Shown here: one piece after another, positions 10,130-20,959 of the stretch
How the letters are laid out: each line of letters begins with the position of its first letter
How positions within the stretch are numbered: the stretch's first letter is position 1
Source of the DNA: Pyropia haitanensis
Taxonomy: Eukaryota; Rhodophyta; Bangiophyceae; Bangiales; Bangiaceae
Direction: 5' to 3'
Assembly (NCBI GenBank): GCA_008729055.1
Contig: SDUX01000002.1
Span: forward strand, 3,995,874 to 4,059,873
DNA: 64,000 nt
Notes under the pieces: model-generated
Database searches by the model: none
What the model was told of the DNA's origin: nothing
Seen by the model: only the letters and a program-made list of their open reading frames with translations
Program-made: the position numbers and the translations under genes

Positions 10130-13100
10130 GCCGCCTGCCCGTCATTGACGACGGAGGGCCAAAACAAGGACGACGAGGACGACAGAGGGGAAAGGGGGGT
10201 CGAAGGTGGGGAAGAGCGGGGGCGCGGGGGGGGGAAGGTCGCAGCAAACACTGTCGCGGGTTGGGGGCCGTGCTGCTACAGCGATAAGGCAAGGGAGACA
10301 AGGGGAGCATGCGGAGCATGCGGGTTACCGCACGCGTTCCCCCGTCTCGCCATCTTGTGCAACGCGCTCGCGACCTCACGGCTGGAAAGAGAGTGCAGAC
10401 ATGTCCAAAGATTCCGCACCCCGCGGCTCCGGTTGGCCGAGCTCCACGCCAGCCGCTGCCGGCAATGACTCAGGACGCTTAACCAACTGCATTCGGTGCA
10501 TGCCCGCCTCTGCGCCGGCTGCTTTTGGTGCATGCCCGCCTCTGCGCGAGCTGCTTTTGGTGCACGCCCGCCTCTGAAGCACGGGTGGGCCGATTTGATG
10601 AGCGGTTGAACGCACACGAGGACGCTAAAGCAGCTGGAAAGGGCTTGTCACGTCAGTTTGGCACACCAAGGCGCCGCCTATGCGGGAAACAAGTCCTCAT
10701 TAGGAGCGACATTGCATGTTTCCAGGGGTTTACGGTTTTGAGCGTGCTGGGACCCGCTGCCGGGGCCCTCTGGGTTGTCCCAATGGAGGACGGCACGCAC
10801 CTCAGGCTGCGCCACTTGCGGATTGGCCGTGAGGACGGCTCTGACGGGCACCTCAGGGCCTGTCGCCGCCCGAGAAGACTTGGGCTGGAGCCAGATTGGG
10901 GCAGGCAGCTCGTTTCAAATTATTTTAGGATGCCACGGTCGCTGTGGAGGGCCTGTGCGGGGCACCAGAAGGATCGGACGCGGGACCGGCCCGGACTTGA
11001 AAGTCGATGGAACAGCGCCCCATTAGGCTCTTCTTCAGCCGAATGGGCGACCCCTCTTTCGGTCCCCACTCGGCCATTCGTGATTTTCACCGATTCTGGG
11101 CGGTCGTTCGGCACGGACCACTTCAGAGATGGTGGCGGTCCCCGTGAGGCGGCCAATCCGCAGCCAGCCAGCTCTGCCAGCGGGCCGGCCCGCAGCACCC
11201 GGCGTGGTGTCTGGCGCTGGTTTTTCCACTGGGGCCTGCCCCTGCCTGACGTTGGCGCCCACCACCGCGCCGCGCCGACGGCCGCGTGGGTGGGGGGGCC
11301 TCGTTCCCGCAGAGGTCCCCGGCACGGCGCCGCCGACCCCCCGGCGGGACGATCCGCGCCGACCCTAGGGGCGCCGGCGGGACCTCCACTTCAGCCCGCC
11401 GCCCGACCCGCGGGTGCCGGCCGACGTTGGGTGTGCCGGTCCGTCGCGGCGGCGGCCCCCGCCCGCGTCGGTCGCTCGCCGCCGGCCAGAGAGGGGGGGG
11501 GGGGGGGGGGACGGCCGCCAAGATGGCGCCGCGACCCCCCCCCCCCCCCCCCCCTCCCCCCCCACCCGTGTGCGTGGCAGTCGCCTCCCGTCCCACGGTG
11601 CCGGTACTATCGAGGAGGTGCAGCCGGTGGGGGGGGGTTGGGTGGGGTGTGGTCCGAAAACCCCGGCTGCGCGTGGCGACGGCGGCCACGGTCATCCGCC
11701 GCCCGGTCGTTGCGAGGACCCCGCCCGCTGGGCACGCGAGTCGTGGCGGCCGGCCGGCCGGCTGGGTGCGGGCCGCCGCTGGTTGCCGCTCTCTGCCATC
11801 TCCTCCACCGGCACGGTGGTCGGCTGTCCGCGTCGCATATGTTTCTCCAAGGGAGCGGCCAGAGGACGACGTCACCCCCCCCTCCCCCAATCCCCCCCGG
11901 TACGGTGCGTGTGTGCTAGCCATTTGACGGTCGTGGCACCCGCTGGCGCAGCCCGCTTATCACACCAGCCAGCCACCCAACCACCTCGACGTCGTGATCG
12001 CCGCCGTTTGAGGCCGCCACCCCCTACGTGGCGGGCCATTACGCCCAGCCGTGGCCGTTTGGAGGAGGCGGAGGCGGGAGCGCCGCGGCGGGCCCGCCGT
12101 GCCACCACCGCCGCCGCGACGCCGCCCGCCCGTGGCGCGGCCCGCAAGCCGCCGGCCGTGGGCGGTGCGTTCTTGGGCCAATGGCGGGCGCGGACGGGCC
12201 GCCCTGCGCGTGGGTGCTGCTGCGGGGGGCGGGGTGGAGGGGACGTCGGGGGACTGGCAGCCGCTGTGTGCACGGGCGGGGCGCCCACGCACGCTCTTTC
12301 CAGAGAGAAATGGGCGGAGCCGCCGGGGGGGGGGCGGGGGGTGGCCGCCGCGCCGGCCGCGGCCGGGCCCATTTCCGCCACCCCTCCCTGCCGCCGCCCG
12401 CGTCGTGGCGGTGTTGGCCGCTGGTGACGCGCGCGCCCGCCATCCCGTGCAATGTGGCACCCCGACGCGTCGGCGGCGCGGGGAGAGAGGGTCGGCGACC
12501 GCGCGGCCGGTGCGTGCGCCGCCGCTGGTCGCCCGTCCCGCCGGTGCCTCTGCCTGCACGCCGCCTGCGTCGGCGGCGCCCTCAACCGCGTGCCCACAGT
12601 CCGAGCGGTGGACTGTATGGCAGGGGGTGTGTGTGTGGGTCGGCAGGGCGGTGAATGCGGGGGGGGGAGGGGAGGAGCGAGTGCGGAGGAGGTGACGCCC
12701 CCGGCTGCTGGCGTCTATTGCCCCGCCTCGGGCGGGGCCACACCGCCGCTTGGTCCAGTGTCGACACGCCCGTCGATCCACGACGCCCGCGCGCGCGGCG
12801 GCGGCCAGGCGCGGACGGGGCGTGCGGGGCGGGCACACGCGCGCGGCCGCGGCGCACGGCACCCGGCGGTAAGCTGACGGCACGTCGTTTGGGGCGTGCC
12901 CGCCGCCGCCGCCGCCGCCGCCCGCCGCCCCCGCCTCCCCCCCCCCGCCCGCCCTTGGCCACTGTGCGCGCGGCCGTCGCGGTCGTGGCGGCGGCGGCGG
13001 GCGGGCGGGCCGGGTGTGTGCGGCGCGGCGGCTGGCGGCGGCAGCGGCGGCGGCGGTGGCGCCACGGCCGGCGTCCCGCGTGGGTGTGGGCGTCTGCGCG

Positions 13101-13703
13101 GCGGTCGTGCCGGCCGCGGTCGGGGCGGGGCGGCCACCGGCGGCCACGTGGTGCGCGTCGGGGGGGGTCCCCACCGCCGCTCTGGCCGGCCTGGGTGCGG
13201 TGGCGCCCGGGCGTGCGCTTCCGGGGGGGCGGCGGTGCAGCCGAGGAAGCGTGGCGACGGCGGCGTCCCCGTCCGCTCCACCCCCGGCCCTGCCCGCGGG
13301 GCGTGCATCAAGGCGCGGCGCCGCCGCGGACGGTGGCCACACTGTTTTCGCTCGGCAGCTGCCGGCCGCCGCGCAGAGTCGCGGCCGCGGTCCCGAGGCC
13401 GCGGCCGCCCCTGTCGCGCGCCGCGTCTTGTGGTGGACGGCGCCGTTGTTTGGGACACACACCCCAGCCGCGCCGCCGCGGTCGATGGTGGTCGGCGCCG
13501 CGCCCGTGCCTTCTCGGCATACGCCGCGCACCCCTCCCCCCCCCCCCCCCGCCCCCGCCCCCCGCCGCTGTTCCTTTGACGTTGGCCACACGCCCGCGCG
13601 CTGACGCGGCGGGGCGGCTGCACTACCCCCGGCCGGCGTGGCGGGGTGCCACTGACGCCGGCGGCGGCGGCGGCGCCCCGCCTGACGGGCGCGACCGCGC
13701 GGG
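10130..13703. other. Long GC-rich spacer, no supportable gene
   Basis: Long frames open on both strands here, but they are Arg/Pro/Gly/Ala-rich, overlap one another and show no domain. Runs include G near 11490-11510 and C near 11537-11570. The last ~1.4 kb (12.3-13.7 kb) is almost wholly CGG/GCC-rich. A short tandem repeat lies at 10496-10577. Confidence 0.5.
10496..10577. repeat. 31-32-bp tandem repeat
   Basis: Two full copies and one partial copy of a unit that begins ggtgcatgcccgcctctgcg and ends ctgctttt, starting at 10496, 10527 and 10559. Copies differ by a few bases. No function seen. Confidence 0.8.
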
Positions 13704-16700
13704 ATGAGCGAGGCGGGGCAGCGGTGGTCGCCGCCGGCCGGCGGCGGCAGCGGCGGCGGTGATGGCGGCGCCGTCGATGGGGGCGGCGCCGCCGCCGCCG
13801 GGGAGCCAGACGACGCCGGCGGGGCGGCGGCGGCGGCGGCCGGCCAGCGGCGACATGGGGGACGGGCGTCCCCGACGGCGGCGGGGGCGGCGGCCGTGAC
13901 GGCCGCGGAGGCGGCGGCGGCGGCAGGCGGCGGCGGCGCGGCGGCGGGGGGGGATGCGGACGGCGCGGGCGGCGGCGGGGTGCGGCCGGCGTGGCGGGTG
14001 TCGACGCTGCACCGGCGGAGCCAGCGCATGACGGGCGCGGGGGCGGACGGGGAGGACGATGACCGGGAGGAGGACATCTCGTTTGTGCCGCGGACGACCA
14101 CGTACAGCAAGCTGGAGACGGTGTCGGCGGCGCAGATTGGGGTGCTGGTGCGGCTCATGTACTTGACGGTCGCGGTTGCCGCCGTCTACACGGGCGTCAT
14201 GCTGACGCTGATGCACACCGCGTGGCAGCAAGACGGGTACCTGCGGCAGAGCATGCTGACGGCCCTGTCCAACGCGACGCTCCTCGACGAGGCCCTCGTG
14301 TACCCCGACCTGGTGCACGTTGTAGACCCGCCAGTCGACCCGTCCAACCCCGACCCGTACCGGTGCCGGCTGTCAATGGTCTTGTCGGGCGACCCCAGTG
14401 ACTCGCCCCCATCCCCAGACCCGTGTCTTGCGCTTACGGGGCACTGGCTGCCCCTCTTTATCCAGGTGTTTGCCCTGTCTGTACAGCTAACGTTTGCGGT
14501 GCTCATGACGCTGCTGGCAGTGGTCTACGCGGTGCGCATCTTGCGCCATCGGGGCCGCAAGCTGGTCACCCACGAGCAAGCGTGGGTGCTGCTGCTGCTG
14601 GTGTCGGGCTCCGTCTTCATCAACATCCCCATCGCGGCACACGGGATTTGGAGCGTGCTGAACCAGTCGAGCGGCAACGCGTCGGAAGCGCTCAGCTTGC
14701 CGGTACGGGTATGGCTGGCCGTGGAGCCGGCGGTCAACTCGATCCGGGACGGGGCGTTTACCGTCTCGACGCTCTTCTTTGTGTGGGCGAGCATGTGCTC
14801 GCTGCGGATCTTGGACCCCCACGCGCGGCTTGGTCTGCGCTTCTACGCGCCCAAGGTCATGGTCCTGGTCGCGTACTTTGCGGCCAAGTTCGTGGCAGAG
14901 TACAAGTATGGTATCCACACGTCGGCGGCGCCCATCGTGTCTGCCGCGTACCTGCTGCTCCTGTTCACCAGGTACAACCTGTGGACGGGGCGAGCCTTTC
15001 CGATCGGCTATGTCATGGTGCTGACAGCCATGGAGGTTGCCATCATTGCCTGGATCGTGTGGGAGGGCGTGGTCACCCGGCGGGTCCTGAAGGCGGCCGA
15101 CTACATGCGCACCCGCTCCAAGCAGGTGACGTTCCGCTACTACGCCTACTGCAACTCCATATTCTACGTGTCCTACACGTTCCTGGCGGGCTTGCTGGTC
15201 ACCTTGACACCCACGCTGGCCTACATTATATCATTGACTTCCAATGTGGGCTGGGAGAAAGAGCTGCTTCAGCTGGACGTCCAGCAGCACCTCCGCTTTG
15301 GTTTTTACGTCGTCTTCTTTGCCTACGTGTTCATCCTCACCTATGTCAACCTGCCTGCGGACTCGAGCGGTTTCCGCGGCTGGTTCCGTGGCGAGCGCTC
15401 GTACGCAGCCGTGTCGCCGGACGCGGGGGACTACTCGGAGACGTTCACGGAGCGGAGCGATTCGACACGTACGTTACCCAGTATGGGGCCACTGCGGGCC
15501 CGCTTGGAGGCCCAGCCGAGCGAGACGAGCGACCGGTCAACTCAGCAGCCACATTCGTGGTGGCGCTGGGCGCGAGAGGACAAGAAGGGGGACCTGGGCA
15601 CGCAGCAGACGGCGGAGCCGCTTACGTATCGCAAACGGGAGGCGCGGCGGCACCAGCACGTGCTCAAAGCCAGCTGCTTTGTGTTGCAGACGCATGCGGC
15701 GCTTCTCAACTTTGCGTGGCTGGCCTCGTACGTAGACTCGCCCAAGATGCAGCACGTGGACCAGCTCCAGGCGCAAGGACACTTCACGGTGGGGCCCAGC
15801 TTCCACGACGCCACCACCGACACGCGCGCGATTGTGGTCGAAGCCGATGACCGTATCATTGTGGCGTTCAAAGGCACAACCAGCACCCGCAACTTGCGGT
15901 CCAACCTCAAGGTGCTCAACAGCAAGCTGAGCTCCGTCCTCGAGGCGTCGGCCGCGGGCTCGGTCTTTACGCTGCCCAGCGAGGTGGCGCCGCCACCCCC
16001 CGTGGCTACCGAAACCGCCGATGGCGAGGCGGCGCGCACGCCTGGACCGACCGGCAGCGGCCCGACCGGCGCGTCCCGGGGCGACCAGCCCGGTGGGGCG
16101 CACACGGGCCCCGCGGGCCCCGGGCAGCGCCGGCCCAGTGTGGACAGCAACAGCCCGTCCAGCCGCCACATCCCCGTCCGCAGTGGCCTGACGGGGGACG
16201 ACGAGGCGTGGCTGGGGGTAGACGTGGAGGCGGGCCCCAGTGGGGCGCCAGGTGGAGCTCGGCCCGACAGCGTCCGCTTATCGCGGCTGCTGGGCCCCAA
16301 GTACAGTGCCGCGCGCGTGCACCGGGGCTTTGCAGACGCCTACCTGTCGGTGGCGCAGCCGCTGGTCGCGCGCGTGCGGGCGCTGCTCAAGAAGAAGGCG
16401 CGGCCAGTGTACCTGACAGGCCACTCCCTTGGTGGCGCGCTCGCCACCATCTGCTCCTTGGACCTGTGGGCGCAACTGCCCCTCAGTCGCCATGAGATTT
16501 GCGTGACGACGTTTGGGTCCCCCAAGGTAAGTCTGGAAGCGTTGCGTTTGTGAGAGCGCCTCTTGGGATCGTCTTGTGCGTGGGCTCGCGCGGCGCTGCG
16601 CTGCGTCATCCGCATTATCCGTGGTGTGCCGTCGGCCTCGTGGGTCCCGGGGTCCAAGCCTTCAAAGCTTGGCCTTGCGTGCTGACCACCATGCTTTGTG

Positions 16701-17602
16701 TTCTCTTCTGTTTCATCTGTGTGCTTCTTGTTCCTCTCTACCCCTTGTGTGTGCACTTGCAGGTGGGCAACTTTGCCTTCCAGCGCACCTACGATGCGGT
16801 GCTGCCCATGCACTGGCGCATTATGCTAAGCGCGGACCTAATTGTGACGCTGCCCAAGATGATGTACTGCCACGTCGGAAAGAAGGTGGTCCTGACCAGC
16901 GACGGCCAAATCTTCCTCGACCCCAATACCCTCGACACGGTGCTGACGTCAGGCCCGTCCGCGTCGTTTGTCTACCACCGCAAGGCGGCTTACCTGCTTG
17001 CATTCCGCGCGTGGAGCGACCGGCACCACGGGTCGGAGAAGTGTGGGCTGTGGGACTGGCCCTACGCGCGGGACGACGTGCGCCGCTTTGGCCACGCCTT
17101 CCGCGCCGGCTATATCGACGCGGAGCGGCGGCCGCTGAGCCGAGAGTTCCGCATTGCGCGATCAGACGGCGAGGACAAGGCGGAGCCCCGACAACAAAGA
17201 GGACAAGGGGCCTTGCCCGCCGACAGCGACGCGGTCAGCGTCTACTTTGACGTCGACGACGACGACGATGAAGACGCGGCGAGCGTCGGGAGCGGCGGAC
17301 ATGGCGCGGCAGGAGACATTCAACCAGCCGCGCCAGAGGTGCCTCGCATCCCCAGCGTCAAGCGCATGTCCTCCCACCACGGGTTGCGGGCGGTGGAGAA
17401 GGTCATGACGCCATTACGGCGGAGCTACGCCAACCGTCTCCACGTCATTGACGCGATGGTGGATGCGATGGCGCCCCCGCCGTCACGGCCGGTGGACTCG
17501 GTGGTGGTGGCCCGTTGGGAGCGCCTGGTGCGGCGGGCCATCCTCGCCAAATCCTGGGGGGTCACGACTGGATCGGCCGCGAAGCCGGCCGGCGGAGGGT
17601 GA
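13704..17602 (+). CDS. Nine-span membrane protein fused to a class 3 (DAG-lipase-like) lipase
   Basis: Two exons, 13704-16526 and 16763-17602, give about 1220 residues. Residues 1-135 are disordered. Hydrophobic segments lie near 145-168, 255-280, 302-322, 353-371, 385-400, 409-427, 433-458, 485-512 and 532-550; the loop after the first has paired cysteines and an NAT sequon. The lipase domain follows: IIVAFKGTTSTRNL, then the nucleophile elbow YLTGHSLGGALA with Ser908, then TFGSPK joined by splicing to VGNFAFQRTYD. The segment ADLIVTLPKMMYCHVGKKV in exon 2 is the usual class 3 region around the second catalytic residue. A ~110-residue disordered insert sits between the oxyanion strand and the elbow. 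The tail has an acidic DDDDDED patch. Class 3 lipases hydrolyse acylglycerols, and diacylglycerol lipases pair one with four spans; nine spans is unusual. Lipase class is certain, substrate inferred. Confidence 0.93.
16527..16762 (+). other. Spliceosomal intron in the lipase gene
   Basis: A 236-nt intron with donor AAG|gtaagt at 16527, a pyrimidine-rich 3' part and acceptor ttgcag|GTG ending at 16762. It is phase 0 and its removal restores the invariant lipase motif GSPK-VGN. The unspliced frame stops nine codons past the donor. Confidence 0.95.
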
Positions 17603-18123
17603 GCGCTGTACAGGTCTGTTTGCCGCCCAGCAAGCGCGCATGGGTGGGCGTGACACGGAAGCTGCGCGCCCCAGCGGTTGTTCGTTGCGGCCCCCGTGCC
17701 CCCCTTTTTTTTTCTTCTAATCTTTTGTGATGTACCTTTTTGTTGTTCACCAGAAAAGAAAAAATACACAACGTCACGGGCCGCGCGCCTGTGCGCTCCC
17801 CAGCCATCCCTACGCGCCGCGCCCGGCGTCTATTCCCGACCCGGTACGGCCTTTGGCGTCATACTGCGTCCGGTGCGCCACGACAGTGTAAAAACGGGGC
17901 GTCCAGCAGAAGCAGAGTTACCCACCACAGCACCGCTTCTGTGTCCACGGCGCCAAGCCCCGCGCCTACCACACGCGCCGCCACGCCACCGCGGGTGACA
18001 CGGCGAGCGTAAGCCTACACGTGGACCGAGCATGCCGACCCCACGGCCATGCCACCGCACGGACCGTCCCCGTCTTCTAGCCCTCTTCCCCGCGCCCCCG
18101 CCCCACCCCCCCCGCCGCGTCCC
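17603..18123. other. Convergent spacer after the lipase gene
   Basis: Contains a pyrimidine stretch (about 17698-17720) and an A-rich stretch (about 17754-17770) that probably belong to the lipase 3' UTR. No gene or RNA is seen. Confidence 0.5.
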
Positions 18124-18737
18124 TCACACAAACCGAACCGTGTCATTCCCCTCCCCACAGTACTCCTCCTTGAGCGCCATCCACGCGGCCACCCGCTCCT
18201 CACTCACGTCCGACGCGACCTTGTCCCACTGCATAAAGAGGGACAAGATGACCGCGTCCTCGTCCAACCCCAGCACCCGGATAATGTAGGTGGTGCCACC
18301 GCCGCCGCCGCGGCTGACGCCCGTCTCGAACCGCGCGCCCGCCACGCCGGACAGCTTGAGGTGGAGGTCCAGGTTGATCGACGGGTCAATGATGTTGGCG
18401 TACTCGGCCTTGGCCGGCCCGCCGACGGCATAGAAGAGGCTGTCCGTCGTGGCAATCGCCTCCATCACGCACGCGTCCCGGTTGGACGTGATCAGCCGCA
18501 GCCGGCCGAGCGCGGGGGTGGCGTTGAGGAACCGCTTGAGCGGCGTCTCGTCGTTGGCCGCCGCCGCGGGGGGGGGGGGGACGACGGGGAGGCGGCCGTG
18601 CAACGAGGGGCCGCCGCCCCGCGCCGCCGGGGGGGGGCGACGACGGAGGCGGCTGGCCGCGCCACCGATGGGAGGCCGGACCGGCCAGCACCCGACCGGG
18701 CGGCAAACAGAGCTGGGGATGGCACGAACGCGGCCAT
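18124..18737 (-). CDS. Plastid HemS/ChuX-like putative heme-binding protein (frame break at G13)
   Basis: Starts at ATG 18737 with MAAFVPSPALFAARSGAGRS, an Ala/Ser/Arg-rich leader with an early Phe, typical of red-algal plastid transit peptides. The frame changes at the G13 tract 18568-18580. The mature domain of ~140 residues then reads LKRFLNATPALGRLRLITSN, an IIDPSINLDLHLKL strand, ARFETGVS and DEDAVILSLFMQWDKV. This order (R-x-x-x-T-x-N, then I-D-L-x-L-x-L, then D/G-D-A-V-x-x-x-F/Y) follows the HemS/ChuX/HutX fold, which binds or degrades heme in bacteria and has algal and plant relatives. Without a search the family is a pattern match. The domain half is clearly coding; joining it to the leader depends on the frame break, as the domain frame has no good start of its own. 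Confidence 0.6.
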
Positions 18738-19416
18738 GACGGGCACCCGACTCGGACAAGCACGGAGAGGGTAGAACGAGTGCCAATGCAAGGAAGAGAC
18801 GGTCGCGGCCAGAGTCGATGGCACGGCGGCAAGTGGCAGGCTTGGGGGAAGGTGGCGGTGGGGAAAAGAGGTGCGAGTCGAGGACAGGTCGAAGCACCAG
18901 CAGATGAGCAGGCAAGGTCTGACCTGCGATGAGACGTTGAGATCAACTCTCACCAGCACCCACAACTCCAATAGAGTCACGACAAAAACTCGATGAAGTT
19001 GCCTCACGTTCATTTGGCTTCAGTTGCCGCCTGCAACGTGTCGGCCTGCGCCCTGCCACCCCTCCCGTGTGCGGCTCGACCACTGCCCCGCCATCACCAA
19101 GTCGCCTCATCTTCTGCACCCTCTTTTTGCGGCCTGCTCGCTGGGCTCTGTGTCTGCTCGCAGGGCTCTCTGTGCACGCCTGCCAGCGTTGGCATCTGCT
19201 CGGTGTGTATGGTCTGCATCGTTGGAGCGACGGCATCTCCAGTTTGCTCTGTTCGTCCAGAAGGCGGGTCCCTCTCGGCGGCTGGCCGTCTCTGCCGCGT
19301 CTCCTCTGTGGGTCTGCCGCTGGCGTGCGGACAATCCCCCTCTGCACATCCCTTGGACAAGCTCGCACGCCATCTCCTCCGACCCCGTCATCTCTGTTTC
19401 CGCCTTTGCTGGCACG
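18738..19416. other. Divergent promoter region
   Basis: Separates the starts of the heme-protein gene (18737) and the WD40 gene (19417). The half next to the WD40 gene is rich in CT and TG steps (19030-19400), as expected of a leader. No ORF is convincing. Confidence 0.4.
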
Positions 19417-20523
19417 ATGTTTGAAATGGAGGACACGGAGATGCTGACGCCGTCGGCGGGGTCCTCCCCCCGGCCGCTGCCCCCCCCAGCCCCTGGCACG
19501 TGCCTCGCGTACGACGCGGCGGGCGACCGGGTGGTCCTCGCCACCCCCTCCCCCCCGCGGACGGCGTGCACGGCGACGCCGACGACGACGACGACGCCGG
19601 CACGGTCACCGTCCTGGCCACCGCCGACCTCACCGCCGGCACGTGGACGCGGGTGGCGGCCGCGGCGCACGTGCCGAGGCCAACGGCGGTCGCGTTCTTC
19701 CCGCCCGAGGCGTCGCCACCGACGGTGGCGGTGGCCGACGCGGGCGGCCGGGTCACCCTCTACGACCCCGCCGACCTGTCCGTCCGCGCCGTCCTGCCCG
19801 TCTGTGCGGGCCCGCTGGCGGCGGTCGTGGCGCGCCGCCACGCGCTCTTTACCGGCGGCGCCGACGGCATCCTGCGGGTGCACACGCCCGACGCGGACGG
19901 GGACCCGGGCGCGTGGGGCGGCTGGTCCCTCGGCGCCGCCCTGGACGTGTCGGACGGCGGCCGGGCGGTGCCCATCACGGCCGTCGCGGTCGACGAGGCC
20001 GCGGCGGTAGTGGCCGCCGCCGCCGCCGACGGTGCCGTCCGCCTCTACGCCCGCTCCCGCGGCACCGACTACGTGCGGGTGGGCGTGTGCGTGTCGTCCG
20101 AGGAGGCCGACACGGAGGACGCGCCGGGCGTGCCCCTCACCGCCGTGGACGTGCGGGTGGGGGGGGTGGCGGGCGGCTGGGGTGGGGGGGGGGGGGGGCG
20201 GCGGGCGGGGGGCGCCGCCGCCGGGGCGGCGTCGTCCTTGCCGTTGCGGGCGACGCGTCGGGCAGCGTGCGGCTGTGGCGGGCCGAGCTGGGCGGCGTTG
20301 CCGGCGGCTGGGGCGGCGGCTCGGCCGACATGGACGCGCTCGCGCCCGAGGTGGTGTGGGACGAGGCGGCGGGCGCGGCGGGCGGGGGGGGGATCGCGTC
20401 CGTCGCGATGCAAGGGGGGGGGGGGGGGCCGTCGCTGCCCAGAGTGAGGGGGGAGGGGTGTGGCTGTGGAAGGTGGGTGGGGGGGTGGGGGGAGGGTGGA
20501 CGTGCGTCAAGGTCCAGGACTGA
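19417..20523 (+). CDS. Small WD40 beta-propeller protein (three frame breaks)
   Basis: Begins at ATG 19417 (MFEMEDTEMLTPSAG) and ends at TGA 20521-20523. Frame changes fall at C tracts 19544-19556, G15 at 20184-20198 and G15 at 20414-20428; together they sum to zero, and the span is divisible by three. Repeat-like strands in order are TAVAFFPPEASPPTVAVADA with GGRVTLYDPADL, ALFTGGADGILRVHTPD, ITAVAVDEAAAV with DGAVRLYARS, LAVAGDASGSVRLWRAEL and the closing VWLWKV then WTCVKVQD. About 368 residues matches a single seven-bladed propeller. Short propellers of this sort include SEC13, NUP43 and assembly-factor types, but I cannot assign one. The acidic run DADDDDDAG lies at the second strand. Confidence 0.72.
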
Positions 20524-20959
20524 GCGGGGGGAGGAGGGCGTTGGAGGCTGTGGGTGGGGGGGTTGGCTCGCCGGCATGTACATGTCTTGGACCACCCGTG
20601 GCTGTGTCGCCACGTGCTCGTGGCCGCCACATAGGCTTCCTCTGCTGGCCTACGACGAGAATCATGCACGCGCCTCGTGGCTCGAGTGCTGCTGTCACCG
20701 CACGTGGCCGCGGGGCACGGACAAGCACAACCACGCCGTGAGGGAAGCCCAGGCACGCAAGGAAAAGAAAGAACCAGCCGATATGCAGGCGGCTATGCGA
20801 GCGAGAAAAAAAGAAAAAATAAGACGATAAAAGGGAGGTGCAGGCACGACAAAACAACCCGCATACGGGCGTAACCCCCTCCCAAGCGGGATTGCGCGGG
20901 TAAATGAGAGTCCCCCCTGCCCCTCCCCCCCCACCCGCACCCCCCCCTGCACCCGCCCG
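20524..20959. other. Convergent spacer
   Basis: Between the WD40 gene and the minus-strand gene ending at 20960. It is A-rich at 20760-20830 (likely 3' UTR) and C-rich at 20920-20960. No gene seen. Confidence 0.5.

Noticed and set aside
8932..11110. Repeated cgaatgg / cattcggtc words near 8.95 kb and 11.05 kb as a dispersed repeat
   Set aside because: The similarity is short and patchy; I could not align the two stretches well enough to call a repeat family.
10525..11919. A 464-codon plus-strand frame with a less biased first half
   Set aside because: It begins with a non-ATG codon, crosses a tandem repeat, shows no recognisable domain, and becomes C/G-run sequence in its second half.
11960..14158. 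A 732-codon minus-strand open frame
   Set aside because: It overlaps the start of the lipase gene, is low-complexity and shows no domain.
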